64,000 nt of DNA from Chlorobiota bacterium (GCA_016710285.1 JADJXR010000001.1:2294001-2358000), one strand, 5' to 3'. Counted from the stretch's first letter, positions 44,811 to 53,868 are shown. A program made the numbers and translations. The notes: generated by a model from the letters alone, not told the origin.

Positions 44811-45230
44811 CTATATCCCTGCGGTCTTTAAGCGATTGATCGAGCGGGCCAGCGCGGCGTGGGCGCGTGCGGTGTCAATGCCGGAGCCGGGGGTTGTGCG
44901 GGCTTGCACAATTCGTTGTTCGGCGCGGTCGCGGGCGCGGCGGGCGCGTTCAATGTCAATCTCGGCAGATGGCTCAACCGTTTCGGCAATCACCGTCACG
45001 ACGTTGTTCCGCACCTCCACGAATCCTCCCGAAGTCGCAAAATGCTCCTCCTTCCCTTCCGGGCTAACAATGCGGATGTTCCCCACCTCCAACGCGGTGA
45101 GCAATGGAGCATGGTGCACCAGCACTTGGAACGGGCCAACAACGCCCGGAAGCGCGATTAACGTTGCCTCGCCCTGGAACACCGTGCGGCGTGGCGTGAC
45201 GATCTCAACCTGAAATTTCTTTTCTGCCAT
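44811..45230 (-). CDS. atpC: F1F0 ATP synthase epsilon subunit
   Basis: The 139-residue protein has the AtpC beta-sandwich (FQVEIVTPRRTVFQGEATLIALPGVVGPFQVLVHHAPLLTALEVGNIRI, GGFVEVRNNVVTVIAETVEPSAEID) and a C-terminal helical hairpin rich in Ala/Arg. It links rotor and catalytic head and inhibits ATP hydrolysis. It follows atpD by 113 bp, with a terminator-like hairpin in between. The alpha, gamma, delta and F0 genes are not in the window, as in Bacteroidota/Chlorobiota where atpDC is separate. Confidence 0.95.
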   Translation of the reverse strand: MAEKKFQVEIVTPRRTVFQGEATLIALPGVVGPFQVLVHHAPLLTALEVGNIRIVSPEGKEEHFATSGGFVEVRNNVVTVIAETVEPSAEIDIERARRARDRAEQRIVQARTTPGSGIDTARAHAALARSINRLKTAGI

Positions 45231-45301
45231 CGGAAGTCGGGAATCAGTTGTCGGGGAACTCTATTTGCGGGAATGGAAAAGGTTCGGCAGCAAGGCGGAT
45301 G

Positions 45302-45333
45302 AAAACAGGGCGGCAATTACCAATGCCGCCCTG
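45302..45333 (-). terminator. Terminator/attenuator between atpD and atpC
   Basis: CAGGGCGGCA (45306-45315) pairs with TGCCGCCCTG (45324-45333) around an 8-base loop. On the minus strand it is followed by TTTT, 11 bp after the atpD stop codon. Confidence 0.75.
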
Positions 45334-45343
45334 TGGATTCAGT

Positions 45344-46753
45344 TTATGCCTGGGCCATCTTCTTTGCTTTCTCCACCGCTTCGTCGAATGTGCCAACGTA
45401 GCGGAAGGCTTCTTCTGGCATCTCATCCCCCTGCCCGTTCAGGATTGCCTCGAACCCGCTGATGCTGTCTTCCACCTTCACGTAGCGGCCCGGTTGGCCG
45501 GTGAACTGCTCGGCAACAAAGAACGGTTGCGACAAGAACCGCTGGATTTTACGGGCACGCTGCACCGTCAGCTTGTCGTCGTCGGACAGCTCATCCATTC
45601 CAAGAATGTTGATGATGTCCTGCAGATCCTTGTAGGCCTGCAGCACCTGCTTCACGCGGGCGGCAACGTCGTAATGGCGTTGGCCAAGAACGTTCGGGTC
45701 CAGAATGGTGGAGGTTGAGCCAAGCGGATCCACCGCAGGATAGAGGCCCAGCTCGGAAATCGCACGCGACAACACGGTGGTTGCGTCAAGGTGAGCAAAG
45801 GTGTTGGCCGGTGCCGGGTCGGTAAGGTCGTCGGCAGGGACGTACACGGCTTGGACCGAGGTGATGGAGCCGCGAGTGGTGGAGGCGATACGCTCCTGCA
45901 ACGCGCCCATCTCCGTTGCCAGCGTTGGCTGGTATCCCACCGCCGAAGGCATACGGCCCAACAGTGCCGACACCTCCGAACCTGCTTGGGTAAAGCGGAA
46001 GATGTTATCAACGAACAGCAGCACGTCGCGCCCTTCTTCGTCGCGGAAGTACTCGGCCATCGTCAACGCCGTCAAGGCCACGCGGGCACGTGCGCCGGGG
46101 GGTTCGTTCATCTGGCCAAACACCAGCACGGTTTTGTCCAACACGCCCGACTCGCTCATCTCAATGTAAAGGTCCTTCCCCTCGCGTGAGCGTTCGCCAA
46201 CCCCGCCGAACACGGAATATCCACCGTGCTGCTTGGCGATGTTGTTGATAAGCTCTTGGATAATCACGGTTTTCCCCACCCCTGCGCCGCCGAACAATCC
46301 GGTTTTTCCACCCTTCGTGTATGGCTCCAGAAGGTCAATCACCTTGATGCCGGTCTCGAACATCTCCTTCTTGGTCGTCAGCGACTCGAACGCCGGAGCC
46401 AAGCGGTGGATTGGGAAGCGGACGCTGGTTTGCGGCGCGCTTTGGTTGTCAATCGGGTCGCCGGTGACGTTCATCATGCGGCCCAGGGTTTGCGGACCAA
46501 CCGGGACGGTAATCGGGCCGCCGGTGTCAATCACCACCGTTCCGCGGCTAAGGCCGTCGGTGGTGTCCATGGCGATGGAGCGGACGCGGTCCTGGCCAAG
46601 ATGCTGCTGCACCTCGCAGACCAGCGTGGCTTGGGATCCGTCGGGAAGCGTGCGGTTGATATGCAAAGCGTTCAAGATTTCCGGCAGCTTCCCGCCGGGA
46701 AATTCAACGTCAATCACCGCGCCGATGATTTGAACAATCTTGCCTTCGTTCAT
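45344..46753 (-). CDS. atpD: F1F0 ATP synthase beta subunit
   Basis: The 469-residue catalytic subunit has P-loop GLFGGAGVGKTV (about residues 155-165), the catalytic GGVGERSREG, the Walker B-type VLLFVDNIFRF and ALLGRMPSAVGYQPTLATEMG. ATG 46753 was chosen because AtpD homology begins MNEGKIVQIIGAVIDVEFPGG; an upstream extension is not conserved. It is highly conserved and complete. Promoter sequences must lie in the 310 bp to gmhB. Confidence 0.97.
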   Translation of the reverse strand: MNEGKIVQIIGAVIDVEFPGGKLPEILNALHINRTLPDGSQATLVCEVQQHLGQDRVRSIAMDTTDGLSRGTVVIDTGGPITVPVGPQTLGRMMNVTGDPIDNQSAPQTSVRFPIHRLAPAFESLTTKKEMFETGIKVIDLLEPYTKGGKTGLFGGAGVGKTVIIQELINNIAKQHGGYSVFGGVGERSREGKDLYIEMSESGVLDKTVLVFGQMNEPPGARARVALTALTMAEYFRDEEGRDVLLFVDNIFRFTQAGSEVSALLGRMPSAVGYQPTLATEMGALQERIASTTRGSITSVQAVYVPADDLTDPAPANTFAHLDATTVLSRAISELGLYPAVDPLGSTSTILDPNVLGQRHYDVAARVKQVLQAYKDLQDIINILGMDELSDDDKLTVQRARKIQRFLSQPFFVAEQFTGQPGRYVKVEDSISGFEAILNGQGDEMPEEAFRYVGTFDEAVEKAKKMAQA

Positions 46754-47063
46754 GCTTGAGCCTTGTGCGAAAAAGTGACTTCTATTGCTGATTTTGCCTG
46801 AAAACAACGGGAATTTGGGGATCGCGAGGGAACCCGACATGCGTGCGCCGGGCCGGCGAACCGCACCAACGGGCTGGCAAACTTACGGAAGCAAGGGGTG
46901 TTGGCAATCGGGGGAAGTATATTGAAACGAAGTCAGAATTCTCCATTATCAGCACGGTTTGGAATGGGGCTTTTGCGAAGCCGTTCGGCGTGCATCGGTG
47001 CGATTCCTGTTGCAAACAACATCACCCGAATTGCCGCATGGGTGGATTCCCCATTTTTGCAGA
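46754..47063. other. Divergent atpD/gmhB intergenic region
   Basis: About 310 bp between divergent genes contain no supported gene and no clear repeat. It presumably holds both promoters, but I see no motif that I can assign with confidence. Confidence 0.5.
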
Positions 47064-47639
47064 ATGATGACCCCTGCTCTATTCCTGGACCGCGATGGAA
47101 TCATCAACCGCCGCCGCGTGGGGGATTACGTGAAACGCTGGGAGGAATTCGAGTTCCTTCCCGACATCTTCACCGTGCTCCCGCAAGCGCACGCCGCCGG
47201 GTTGATGGTGGTGGTGGTGACAAACCAACGGGGAATTGCGCGTGGATTGATGACCGAGGATGACCTTGTAGCAATCCACCAGCAGATGCAGCAGCAACTT
47301 CAGGAACGCACCGGCGGGCACCAGATGGATGCCATTTACCACTGCCCCCACGGCAGTGCCGACGGCTGCGATTGCCGCAAGCCCAACCCAGGAATGCTGC
47401 TGCGTGCCGCTGCCGAACGGAACATCGCCCTTGCCGAGTCGTGGCTGATTGGCGATTCCGAAACAGACGTTGAAGCGGGGATTGCTGCCGGCTGCCGTGC
47501 GGTGCTGGTGGATGCCGCCCCCCCCGCAACCGCTGCCGAAGCCACAACCGCCACGCTTGCTGCCGCGTGGGAGTATGTTGCCCGCAGCATTGCCGCTGCG
47601 GGACTTCGCCAGCGGGCGGCCTCATCCAATCATTCTTGA
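47064..47639 (+). CDS. gmhB: D-glycero-D-manno-heptose 1,7-bisphosphate 7-phosphatase (HAD)
   Basis: The 191-residue HAD phosphatase has motif I FLDRDGIIN (Asp9, Asp11), motif II VVVVTNQRGIARG, the zinc-binding CPHGSADGCDCRKPNPGM and motif III LIGDSETDVEAG. The zinc loop is the mark of GmhB/HisB-N-type phosphatases. It removes the 7-phosphate of heptose bisphosphate in LPS-core heptose synthesis. ATG 47067, 3 bp later, is an alternative start. A DUF971 gene follows 29 bp downstream. Confidence 0.92.
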   Translation: MMTPALFLDRDGIINRRRVGDYVKRWEEFEFLPDIFTVLPQAHAAGLMVVVVTNQRGIARGLMTEDDLVAIHQQMQQQLQERTGGHQMDAIYHCPHGSADGCDCRKPNPGMLLRAAAERNIALAESWLIGDSETDVEAGIAAGCRAVLVDAAPPATAAEATTATLAAAWEYVARSIAAAGLRQRAASSNHS

Positions 47640-47668
47640 ACAATCATAGTTCCAAGCCCATATCTAAA

Positions 47669-47998
47669 ATGCCAACGCTTGTTCCTACCGCAATCACCCA
47701 ACCAACAGCGCACCAGCTAACCATTACGTGGTCCGACGGCCTGGCCTGCGGGCTAACGCTGCAACAACTGCGCGACGCTTGCCCCTGCGCCGCGTGCAAA
47801 GGGGAGACGATTCTGGGGGTGTACTATCCGCCGGTGAAACTTCCGGTCATCACGCCGGGGATGTACCAGCTTGAAGCGATTGAGCCGGTGGGGAACTACG
47901 CCGTGCAAGTCCGCTGGGGCGACGGCCACCACACGGGGATTTATACTTGGGAGCAGCTGCGGTTGCTCTGCACGGCAGAAAACCACAAGGGGGAATAA
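47669..47998 (+). CDS. DUF971 family protein
   Basis: The 109-residue protein matches DUF971: LTITWSDGLACGLTLQQLRDACPCAACKGE, PGMYQLEAIEPVGNYAVQVRWGDGHHTGIYTWEQLRLLC. The domain is the N-terminal fold of gamma-butyrobetaine hydroxylase-type proteins and, alone, is often linked to Fe-S biogenesis (Mrp-associated). Two cysteines in CPCAACKG could bind metal. ATG 47669 starts at the conserved region. Confidence 0.88.
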   Translation: MPTLVPTAITQPTAHQLTITWSDGLACGLTLQQLRDACPCAACKGETILGVYYPPVKLPVITPGMYQLEAIEPVGNYAVQVRWGDGHHTGIYTWEQLRLLCTAENHKGE

Positions 47999-48099
47999 TT
48001 CGGGGAACGCACGGGGGATGTTTTCCCAATCCAGAAAAGATTGCCACGTTGAGGGGCGGGTTCAACAACGCAACACCAACTTCCTGTATCACTGAAATT

Positions 48100-49113
48100 A
48101 TGACCAACGCTACATTGGCACTGTCGCTGCGCGGCGGGCGCATTGAAGGGTGGCACCGCGGTTCGGTTGCCATTGCCGATGCCCAGGGCCACCTCCTGTT
48201 CTCGGCTGGCGATCCCACCATGAGCACCTATCTTCGCTCCTCCATTAAAATGATTCAGGCAATCCCGGTGGTGCGAAGCGGGGCGGCGGACCGGTTTGGC
48301 TTCAGCGAAGCGGAGCTTTCGGTCTGCTGCGCAAGCCACGACGGAGCCAGTTATCATTTGGAGACCGTCAGCGGGATGCTTGACAAGTTGGGGTTGGCCG
48401 AGTCGGCGCTCCGTTGCGGCGGCCACGACCCCCACGACCGCACCCAGCTTGGCCGCTTGGTTTGCGACCACCGGAAGCCAGGCGCGCTGTACAACAACTG
48501 CTCCGGCAAACACACGGGGATGCTGGCGGCCTGTTTGGCAAAGGGGTGGCCAATCGAAAACTACCTTGATGCGGACCACCCGTTGCAGCAGTGGATATTG
48601 GAGTTAATGGCCGAATACACCGGCGTTCCGGCCAGCCAGATTGGCACGGCGACCGATGGGTGCTCCCTTCCAACATTCTACGTCCCGATTGCCGCGGCCA
48701 GCCGCCTTGCCGCCCGCTTCGTTGCCGATGCATTGGCCGGCGACGCTGCTTGCCAGCGGATTATGCAAGCCGTTGCCGCCCACCCAGAAATGATTAACGC
48801 TCATGGCGGATTCGACACAGAGTTAGTGCGGGTGATGGCCGGAACCGGAATAGCAAAGCGCGGGGCAATGGCAATTTTTGTGGTTGGGGTGAATAGCCGC
48901 AAGCATGGCCCAATTGGGATCACCGTAAAATTGGAGGAGGGGGACATGACCCCAATGCCGCCGGCAGTAATGCGGGCATTGGAAATCGCAGAAATCTTCA
49001 CCCCGGAACAGCTTGCGCAGCTTGAACGCTTCCGCCGGATCGAATTGAAAAACTGGAACGGAATCAGCGTGGGGGAAATTCGGGGGGAATATGAGATGGA
49101 GGGGGGGAAGTAG
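48100..49113 (+). CDS. L-asparaginase II family protein
   Basis: The 337-residue protein matches the asparaginase II (pfam06089) family: LALSLRGGRIEGWHRGSVAIADAQG, RSSIKMIQAIPVVRSGAADRFG, CASHDGASYHLETV, LYNNCSGKHTGMLAACLA, GTATDGCSLPTFYVPI, AHGGFDTELVRVM, GIAKRGAMAIF. It hydrolyses L-asparagine to aspartate and ammonia. No signal peptide is visible. ATG 48100 was chosen as homology begins there. It follows the DUF971 gene by 101 bp. Confidence 0.9.
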   Translation: MTNATLALSLRGGRIEGWHRGSVAIADAQGHLLFSAGDPTMSTYLRSSIKMIQAIPVVRSGAADRFGFSEAELSVCCASHDGASYHLETVSGMLDKLGLAESALRCGGHDPHDRTQLGRLVCDHRKPGALYNNCSGKHTGMLAACLAKGWPIENYLDADHPLQQWILELMAEYTGVPASQIGTATDGCSLPTFYVPIAAASRLAARFVADALAGDAACQRIMQAVAAHPEMINAHGGFDTELVRVMAGTGIAKRGAMAIFVVGVNSRKHGPIGITVKLEEGDMTPMPPAVMRALEIAEIFTPEQLAQLERFRRIELKNWNGISVGEIRGEYEMEGGK

Positions 49114-49191
49114 GGTGAACTTCAAAGAACCAAGCTGCTAACGTTGCCCGCGTAAATTTCCTACAACCAATATCTAACAAGAATCTAACCA

Positions 49192-49491
49192 ATGAACGAA
49201 CGACTCTTTATCGTTGACAGCAAACGGGTGTGGTGCGTGGATCAGGAAACCGGGGAAATCGTTTGGATGGAGGCAATCGGGGGAATGATGAAAGGGGGGG
49301 CAATTGAGGCTGTGATGCTGGAAGGCAACCGCCTGTTCGTTTGCGCCGAACGCCAAATGCACTGTCTTGATGCCGATACCGGAATTGAGCATTGGGCCAT
49401 TGACCTGGAAGGAATGGCCAGCAATAAATCCATGGTAACCCGCAGCCATCCCATTGTAAACCGGACGATCAGCGCAATGGGAACAGCGTAG
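49192..49491 (+). CDS. Small PQQ-like beta-propeller-blade protein
   Basis: The 99-residue protein has two blade-like strands, RLFIVDSKRVWCVDQETGEIVWM and RLFVCAERQMHCLDADTGIEHWAI, each with the DxxTGxxxW pattern of PQQ-like repeats. Two blades cannot close a propeller, so it may oligomerise or be a remnant. No signal peptide is seen. Function is unknown. Confidence 0.65.
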   Translation: MNERLFIVDSKRVWCVDQETGEIVWMEAIGGMMKGGAIEAVMLEGNRLFVCAERQMHCLDADTGIEHWAIDLEGMASNKSMVTRSHPIVNRTISAMGTA

Positions 49492-49642
49492 ATGGATTGA
49501 AGGCACTTTTGCCCGATAGGGTACTCAACAGCATACCATCGGGGGCTTGCCGCCCCTGCGGTTTTGCCATTGCCCCATGCAACAGATGGCAGCATTCTGC
49601 CCCGCAGCTTTGTTTGTATGTTTGCCCGTTGATGAACTCCCG

Positions 49643-50578
49643 ATGGCCACGAACCGACAACCAATGTCCAGAATGAACAACATCTGCCAGACGCTTGCAG
49701 TGCTGCTGTTGCTTGCCTTGCAAGCGGGCGCGCCGCCGCATCTTTCTGCCATTCCTACTGGTTCCGATCTTCCCCCATTCGGCCCCTCGTTCGGTCCCCT
49801 GCGCGACACGCTGTACGTGATGGATAGCCTGTTCTTGGAGGTCCGATTGGACCAACAAGCAATCTACCAGCACTTCCGCAGCGGGCGTGTGGAGCGGTAC
49901 TTGTGCTCCACCGGAAACCCAGCAATCGAGGATGGAATCGCAACGCGGGAAGGGATTTTTACGGTGCAATGGAAATCCAAACGGCATTTCTCCAAACAGT
50001 TCGAGGTCTATCTGAACTACTGGATGCCGTTCAACGGCGGGATTGGATTCCACGGGCTGGATGGCCGCTCGTACTACCGGTTTTTGGGGCGGCGGCGTTC
50101 GTCGCATGGGTGCGTGCGAATCAGCAACGAGACCGGAGCAAAACTTTTCCCGGGGACCCCTTCCGGGACCATCGTGTACGTCCACAGCGGAAGCCCTGCG
50201 CGGGTGCTGCTGTTTGCCGACACGCTGCGGCAACCAGGGCTACAGGTGATGGAACAGGTGAACACCACGATTCTGCAACAACGCCTTGACGCGGTGCTGA
50301 AATCCCGCTGGGACGACTCCGTTTTATTGCAGCCAATGGCGCTTCCGCCACGATCGAAATTCACCGCAAAAGTGGATGTTGGGGCCGTTCCGCCACGGCT
50401 GATTGCGCAGTTCCCGCTTCCGGTGTTCCGTATCCCCGTCGCGCCTGCTCCGCCGGTTGTTCACCGGCCTTTTGTGGCAACCTACCGCCCGCTTCCAACC
50501 CGCGCCGGATTTGTTGCCGACCGATTGAACGACGAAGAGGAAGCAACAGAAGGGGAAGAACTTTCCATGTCGCGGTAG
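49643..50578 (+). CDS. L,D-transpeptidase (YkuD family)
   Basis: The 311-residue protein has a signal segment (ICQTLAVLLLLALQAGAPPHLSA) and a YkuD domain with LEVRLDQQAIYQHFRSGRV, YWMPFNGGIGFHGLDG and the catalytic SSHGCVRIS motif (Cys at about residue 156). The family forms 3-3 peptidoglycan crosslinks or anchors proteins to peptidoglycan in the periplasm. The start is uncertain (49643, 49664 or 49673 all precede the signal segment). The C-terminal ~80 residues are Pro-rich and not conserved-looking. Confidence 0.88.
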   Translation: MATNRQPMSRMNNICQTLAVLLLLALQAGAPPHLSAIPTGSDLPPFGPSFGPLRDTLYVMDSLFLEVRLDQQAIYQHFRSGRVERYLCSTGNPAIEDGIATREGIFTVQWKSKRHFSKQFEVYLNYWMPFNGGIGFHGLDGRSYYRFLGRRRSSHGCVRISNETGAKLFPGTPSGTIVYVHSGSPARVLLFADTLRQPGLQVMEQVNTTILQQRLDAVLKSRWDDSVLLQPMALPPRSKFTAKVDVGAVPPRLIAQFPLPVFRIPVAPAPPVVHRPFVATYRPLPTRAGFVADRLNDEEEATEGEELSMSR

Positions 50579-50654
50579 CGCGCTGCGGCCAGGCCTTTTG
50601 CGGCAACGTGCGCTCACCAATGATGCGGCATCAACCATACAACAGAATATCTCC

Positions 50655-50915
50655 ATGGAACCAACACTTCACATGAAGCAGGGGCTGAACCTGCTGAACC
50701 GCGTCCTTCAGTTTTACCCCATCATGCAGGAAGGGGATCGCTCGGTGGTGCAGCTTACCGAACAAGATTGGCTTGTGCTGATGGACTTCACCGACAACCC
50801 CGACGCGCACGAACATCGCCCAGAAACCGTGCAGGAGATGACCGTGGACCGGGGCCGCCACACTATCAGCATCCAAGTGCCGAACTGCTTGGTGGAAGTG
50901 AAAATGGGGATGTAG
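50655..50915 (+). CDS. Small conserved-looking protein, function unknown
   Basis: The 86-residue protein (MEPTLHMKQGLNLLNRVLQFYPIM onward) is acidic, with no signal peptide, membrane segment or known motif. It begins 76 bp after the L,D-transpeptidase gene and may be co-transcribed. I do not recognise a family. Codon use is like the neighbours and the frame is open throughout, so it is probably real. Confidence 0.6.
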   Translation: MEPTLHMKQGLNLLNRVLQFYPIMQEGDRSVVQLTEQDWLVLMDFTDNPDAHEHRPETVQEMTVDRGRHTISIQVPNCLVEVKMGM

Positions 50916-51088
50916 CCAGGCGAAAAAAAAATCGGAGCGTTGGCTTGCGGCAACTTCCGACTGCGGCAAGTTTTTGGGAACATTGTTCCGCCGGGAAACG
51001 CCATTTGCCCCGTGCCCCAACGGGCCGATTCTTGTTCACTGATTCCCGTGTCCACCGATCTTTTTGAACATCTTCCTCCCATTCCCCT

Positions 51089-51562
51089 ATGCCAATCTCA
51101 CCATATCTCCACTCCCTTCGTGAGAAGGTTGGGAACCAGTTGCTGATGGTCCCTTCGGTCAGTGCGTTGATTTTTAACGAGGCTGGCCACGTGCTGTTGG
51201 CGTGGCACACCGACCGCCAATTGTGGGCAACGGTTGGCGGCGCGATTGACCCGTTCGAAAGGCCGGAGGAAGCGGTGGTCCGCGAAGTTCGCGAGGAGCT
51301 TGGGGTGACGGTGGAGCCGCTGCGGCTGATTGGGGCGTTCAGCGGTCCGGAGTTTTTGGTGGAGTATCCGAACGGCGACCAGACCCTCTATCTGGCGGTG
51401 GCCTACCATTGCCGAATCACCTCGGGCCAGCTTCAGCCGGATGGCGAGGAAGTCACCGATGCGCGGTATTTTCCGCCATCCGAACTTGCCACGCTAGCAA
51501 TGCCAGAACACGCACGGATGATGGTGAATGCCGCCATTGCCATGCTTGGGTTGGATGGGTGA
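51089..51562 (+). CDS. Nudix hydrolase
   Basis: The 157-residue protein carries a perfect Nudix box from Gly51 to Val73 (GAIDPFERPEEAVV then REVREELGV, i.e. Gx5Ex7REUxEExGU). It probably hydrolyses a nucleoside diphosphate derivative. The specific substrate cannot be told from sequence. It is cytoplasmic. Confidence 0.92.
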   Translation: MPISPYLHSLREKVGNQLLMVPSVSALIFNEAGHVLLAWHTDRQLWATVGGAIDPFERPEEAVVREVREELGVTVEPLRLIGAFSGPEFLVEYPNGDQTLYLAVAYHCRITSGQLQPDGEEVTDARYFPPSELATLAMPEHARMMVNAAIAMLGLDG

Positions 51563-51618
51563 GTGAGCATCAATCGCGGCTTCCCGTTTTGGCCAAACAG
51601 CAATAACCAAGAACCACA

Positions 51619-52053
51619 ATGGATCCAACAGTTCTCCCGTTTACGATGGCGTTCGACACCATGAACGGCAATGAGGTCATCAGCACCACGATCAAAGGGG
51701 TGTTGCGGTTGGAGGTGGAGGGGATCGTGATGGAGTTCCGCCGGAACCACTCGGTGATGAGTTCGCGAGGGGTGGAGGAAAGCACCAGCGAGGTGCAGAC
51801 CGTCCGGCTGCCGATGGAGTCGCTGGACAGTGTTGAGCTGAAGGAATCGCTGATTCGCCCTGCGCGATTTATCCTTCACGCCCGCACCCTTGCTGCCTTT
51901 GCCCAGATACCAGGAAGCGGCGATGTAAAGCGGACGCTGACCATTGCCCGTGCCGACCGCCAGCGCGCGCGGATGCTGGAAACCGCCATTGCCTCCCGCA
52001 TCTTGCAAGATCGGTTGGAAAGGGGGATAGATGGCTTGGCTGGTGTGCTGTAA
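51619..52053 (+). CDS. Hypothetical cytoplasmic protein
   Basis: The 144-residue protein (MDPTVLPFTMAFDTMNGNEVISTTIKG) has a beta-rich N-terminal part and a helical C-terminus (QRARMLETAIASRILQDRLERGI). It has no signal peptide and no motif I recognise. The beta part with FRRNHSVM...VRLPMESLDSVELKE resembles PH-like domains used in small membrane-associated proteins, but this is only an impression. A terminator follows. Confidence 0.65.
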   Translation: MDPTVLPFTMAFDTMNGNEVISTTIKGVLRLEVEGIVMEFRRNHSVMSSRGVEESTSEVQTVRLPMESLDSVELKESLIRPARFILHARTLAAFAQIPGSGDVKRTLTIARADRQRARMLETAIASRILQDRLERGIDGLAGVL

Positions 52054-52101
52054 ATAGCCCTGGAAAGAAGCGAAGAACCCAAGAGAATTCGTTGTTATCA
52101 G

Positions 52102-52129
52102 AAGCCCTTTCGGGGCTTTATTTTTTTTT
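52102..52129 (+). terminator. Rho-independent terminator
   Basis: AAGCCC (52102-52107) pairs with GGGCTT (52113-52118), followed by TA and nine Ts (52121-52129). Confidence 0.88.
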
Positions 52130-52240
52130 ACCATTGGGCTGCAACCTGCAATCCCTACCGGCGTAGGGCCGCCCGCACCCAACGCATACATTTCCACCGT
52201 TTTCACTAACCACAACCTTTAATCAAAGGAGAGGATTGCT

Positions 52241-52759
52241 ATGAAGTTTTTGCGCCGATTACTGCCGCTGCTGATGCTGACCGCCGCCGTTGCCGCCACC
52301 GAACCAACGCACGCACAAGCAACAGCCACAACAAAAAAGGCCGACCAAGCATCGGTCCAGGTCACGGTTGAAGAACGTTCCAACGTCCGTGTGATCATCA
52401 CCGATGCGCAAGGGACCGAGCTTGCAACGGCCCATGAGGGGATACTGGAGGCCGGGGACCACACGATAACCTTCGATGCCGCAAAACTGCCGGCGGGACA
52501 ATGGTTCTACAAAGTGACCGCCAACCCGATTGGCCACCACGAGCAGGCCAGCCTGAACGTCCATGCTGATGAGCGTTCGCGGGTGGTGGTGACGATTGTG
52601 GACGCCAACGGGCGATACCTTGCCACCGCCTTCGACGGCGTGCTAAGTGCCGGCGACCACACCGTGAAATTCGATTCCAGCAAGATGCCAGAAGGGGAGT
52701 GGTTCTACCGGCTAACCACCGAGAAAACCTCCGACCCGGTGTCGTTGCGGAACCACTAA
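52241..52759 (+). CDS. Small secreted protein of two tandem FlgD/T9SS-CTD-like modules
   Basis: The 172-residue product has a signal peptide (MKFLRRLLPLLMLTAAVAATEPTHAQ) and two ~65-residue repeats. Repeat 1 has RVIITDAQGTELATAHEGILEAG...LPAGQWFYKV and repeat 2 has VVVTIVDANGRYLATAFDGVLSAG...MPEGEWFYRL. Each looks like the Ig-like module of FlgD or T9SS type A sorting domains, but there is no separate cargo domain. AAAGGAGAGG upstream of the ATG supports the start. A long perfect palindrome follows at 52829. Confidence 0.8.
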   Translation: MKFLRRLLPLLMLTAAVAATEPTHAQATATTKKADQASVQVTVEERSNVRVIITDAQGTELATAHEGILEAGDHTITFDAAKLPAGQWFYKVTANPIGHHEQASLNVHADERSRVVVTIVDANGRYLATAFDGVLSAGDHTVKFDSSKMPEGEWFYRLTTEKTSDPVSLRNH

Positions 52760-52828
52760 CGGGTTATGGCTGCACAACGTTATGCAGCAGTGTGATGCCG
52801 GCAGCAATCCGGGTCGGCATTGTGGGAA

Positions 52829-52860
52829 TCGGGCGCGTGGCCAGCTGGCCACGCGCCCGA
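52829..52860. terminator. 32-bp perfect palindrome between convergent genes
   Basis: The 16-bp half TCGGGCGCGTGGCCAG is followed at once by its exact reverse complement. It lies 70 bp after the tandem-module gene and 34 bp after the stop of the convergent regulator-like gene. No T-run is present, so a bidirectional terminator or protein site is inferred. Confidence 0.6.
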
Positions 52861-52893
52861 AATGTTATTCAAGGGGAGGGGGCTGCGGCGCTG

Positions 52894-53868
52894 CTAGGCC
52901 GCTTCCTCCATTGCTTGCGGGTTGGACTGAAGAACGCGCTGCACCAAGTATCTGGCTTGCTGCTCCGGCACGCGATAATGGAGCATACAATAGACCACCA
53001 GTTGCTGTGCATCAACCTCCCCACGCATATCTTGGATGACTTGGCGAAGGCCCTCGTAGGTGCGTGCGCTGGTTGTGCGGTAGTTCGTATTCACCCCTTC
53101 GTACTGCTTGGCCGCAAGCCCTACCATCCCTCCATCGTAGAATATGAACAGCCCTCTCATATCCGCTTTCAACGTTCCGAAGACGGTGCGCTCGGTGGTT
53201 GTGCGGTAGCGCATCACATATTCGGCAACCTCGGTCCAGTGGCGTGGGGTGTCGGATTCCAACAAAAACTCTTCCGCCAAATCGGCAAAGGTTCCGCTTT
53301 TCAATCCACGGCTTTCTGTTTCCCACTCGCGTAGCCCGTAGGTGCTGCCGGTGTCGAACCGGGCGAACCGCTCGTTAAGCCGCAGCATCAGGCTCCGGAC
53401 CGATTCCGCAGTGGTCTCTATCTCCGGGAATCGCTCGTTCAACCGTGCGGCTAACTCCTCAACATGAAGCGGGGTTCCGGCTTCCAGCAGAAGGTCCGCA
53501 AGGTGTTCATCTATCCGTTTTTTCGTGTTCCGCTGGAAACATAATCCGCCGGAGTCGTCCGCCGCGATTGCAAACTCCTCGTTGGCCAGCAGTTCGCACA
53601 CCGCGCAGATCCGCCGCAACCGCAACCGCGATGTGGTTTGCAGATTGGCCTCGACCTCATCAAGAAGATTCAAGGTGTAGGGCTGGGGAATCCGTTCGGA
53701 TATGCGGCCAGCGATTCGCCGCAGGTAGTCATCAAAGTCGAATTCCGCAGCAAGCTCACGGTGCACCAGGTAATCGGTGGCGGCATCGAAATCCTCCTCA
53801 ATCCGGTCGTACTGCTCTTTCAGGAACGCCTCGAAAACAATCACCAAAAACCCTGAGGTGAACGACAC
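52894..53868 (-). CDS. Regulator-like protein, C-terminal fragment (HARE-HTH-like)
   Basis: GTG 53868 is the nominal start, but coding sequence extends upstream without a stop to about 53970 (IAEYLS...LIIVDDTYAQYINASEG). It contains two HARE-HTH-like winged-helix domains at about 53523-53313 and 53305-53085. Confidence 0.7.
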   Translation of the reverse strand: MSFTSGFLVIVFEAFLKEQYDRIEEDFDAATDYLVHRELAAEFDFDDYLRRIAGRISERIPQPYTLNLLDEVEANLQTTSRLRLRRICAVCELLANEEFAIAADDSGGLCFQRNTKKRIDEHLADLLLEAGTPLHVEELAARLNERFPEIETTAESVRSLMLRLNERFARFDTGSTYGLREWETESRGLKSGTFADLAEEFLLESDTPRHWTEVAEYVMRYRTTTERTVFGTLKADMRGLFIFYDGGMVGLAAKQYEGVNTNYRTTSARTYEGLRQVIQDMRGEVDAQQLVVYCMLHYRVPEQQARYLVQRVLQSNPQAMEEAA

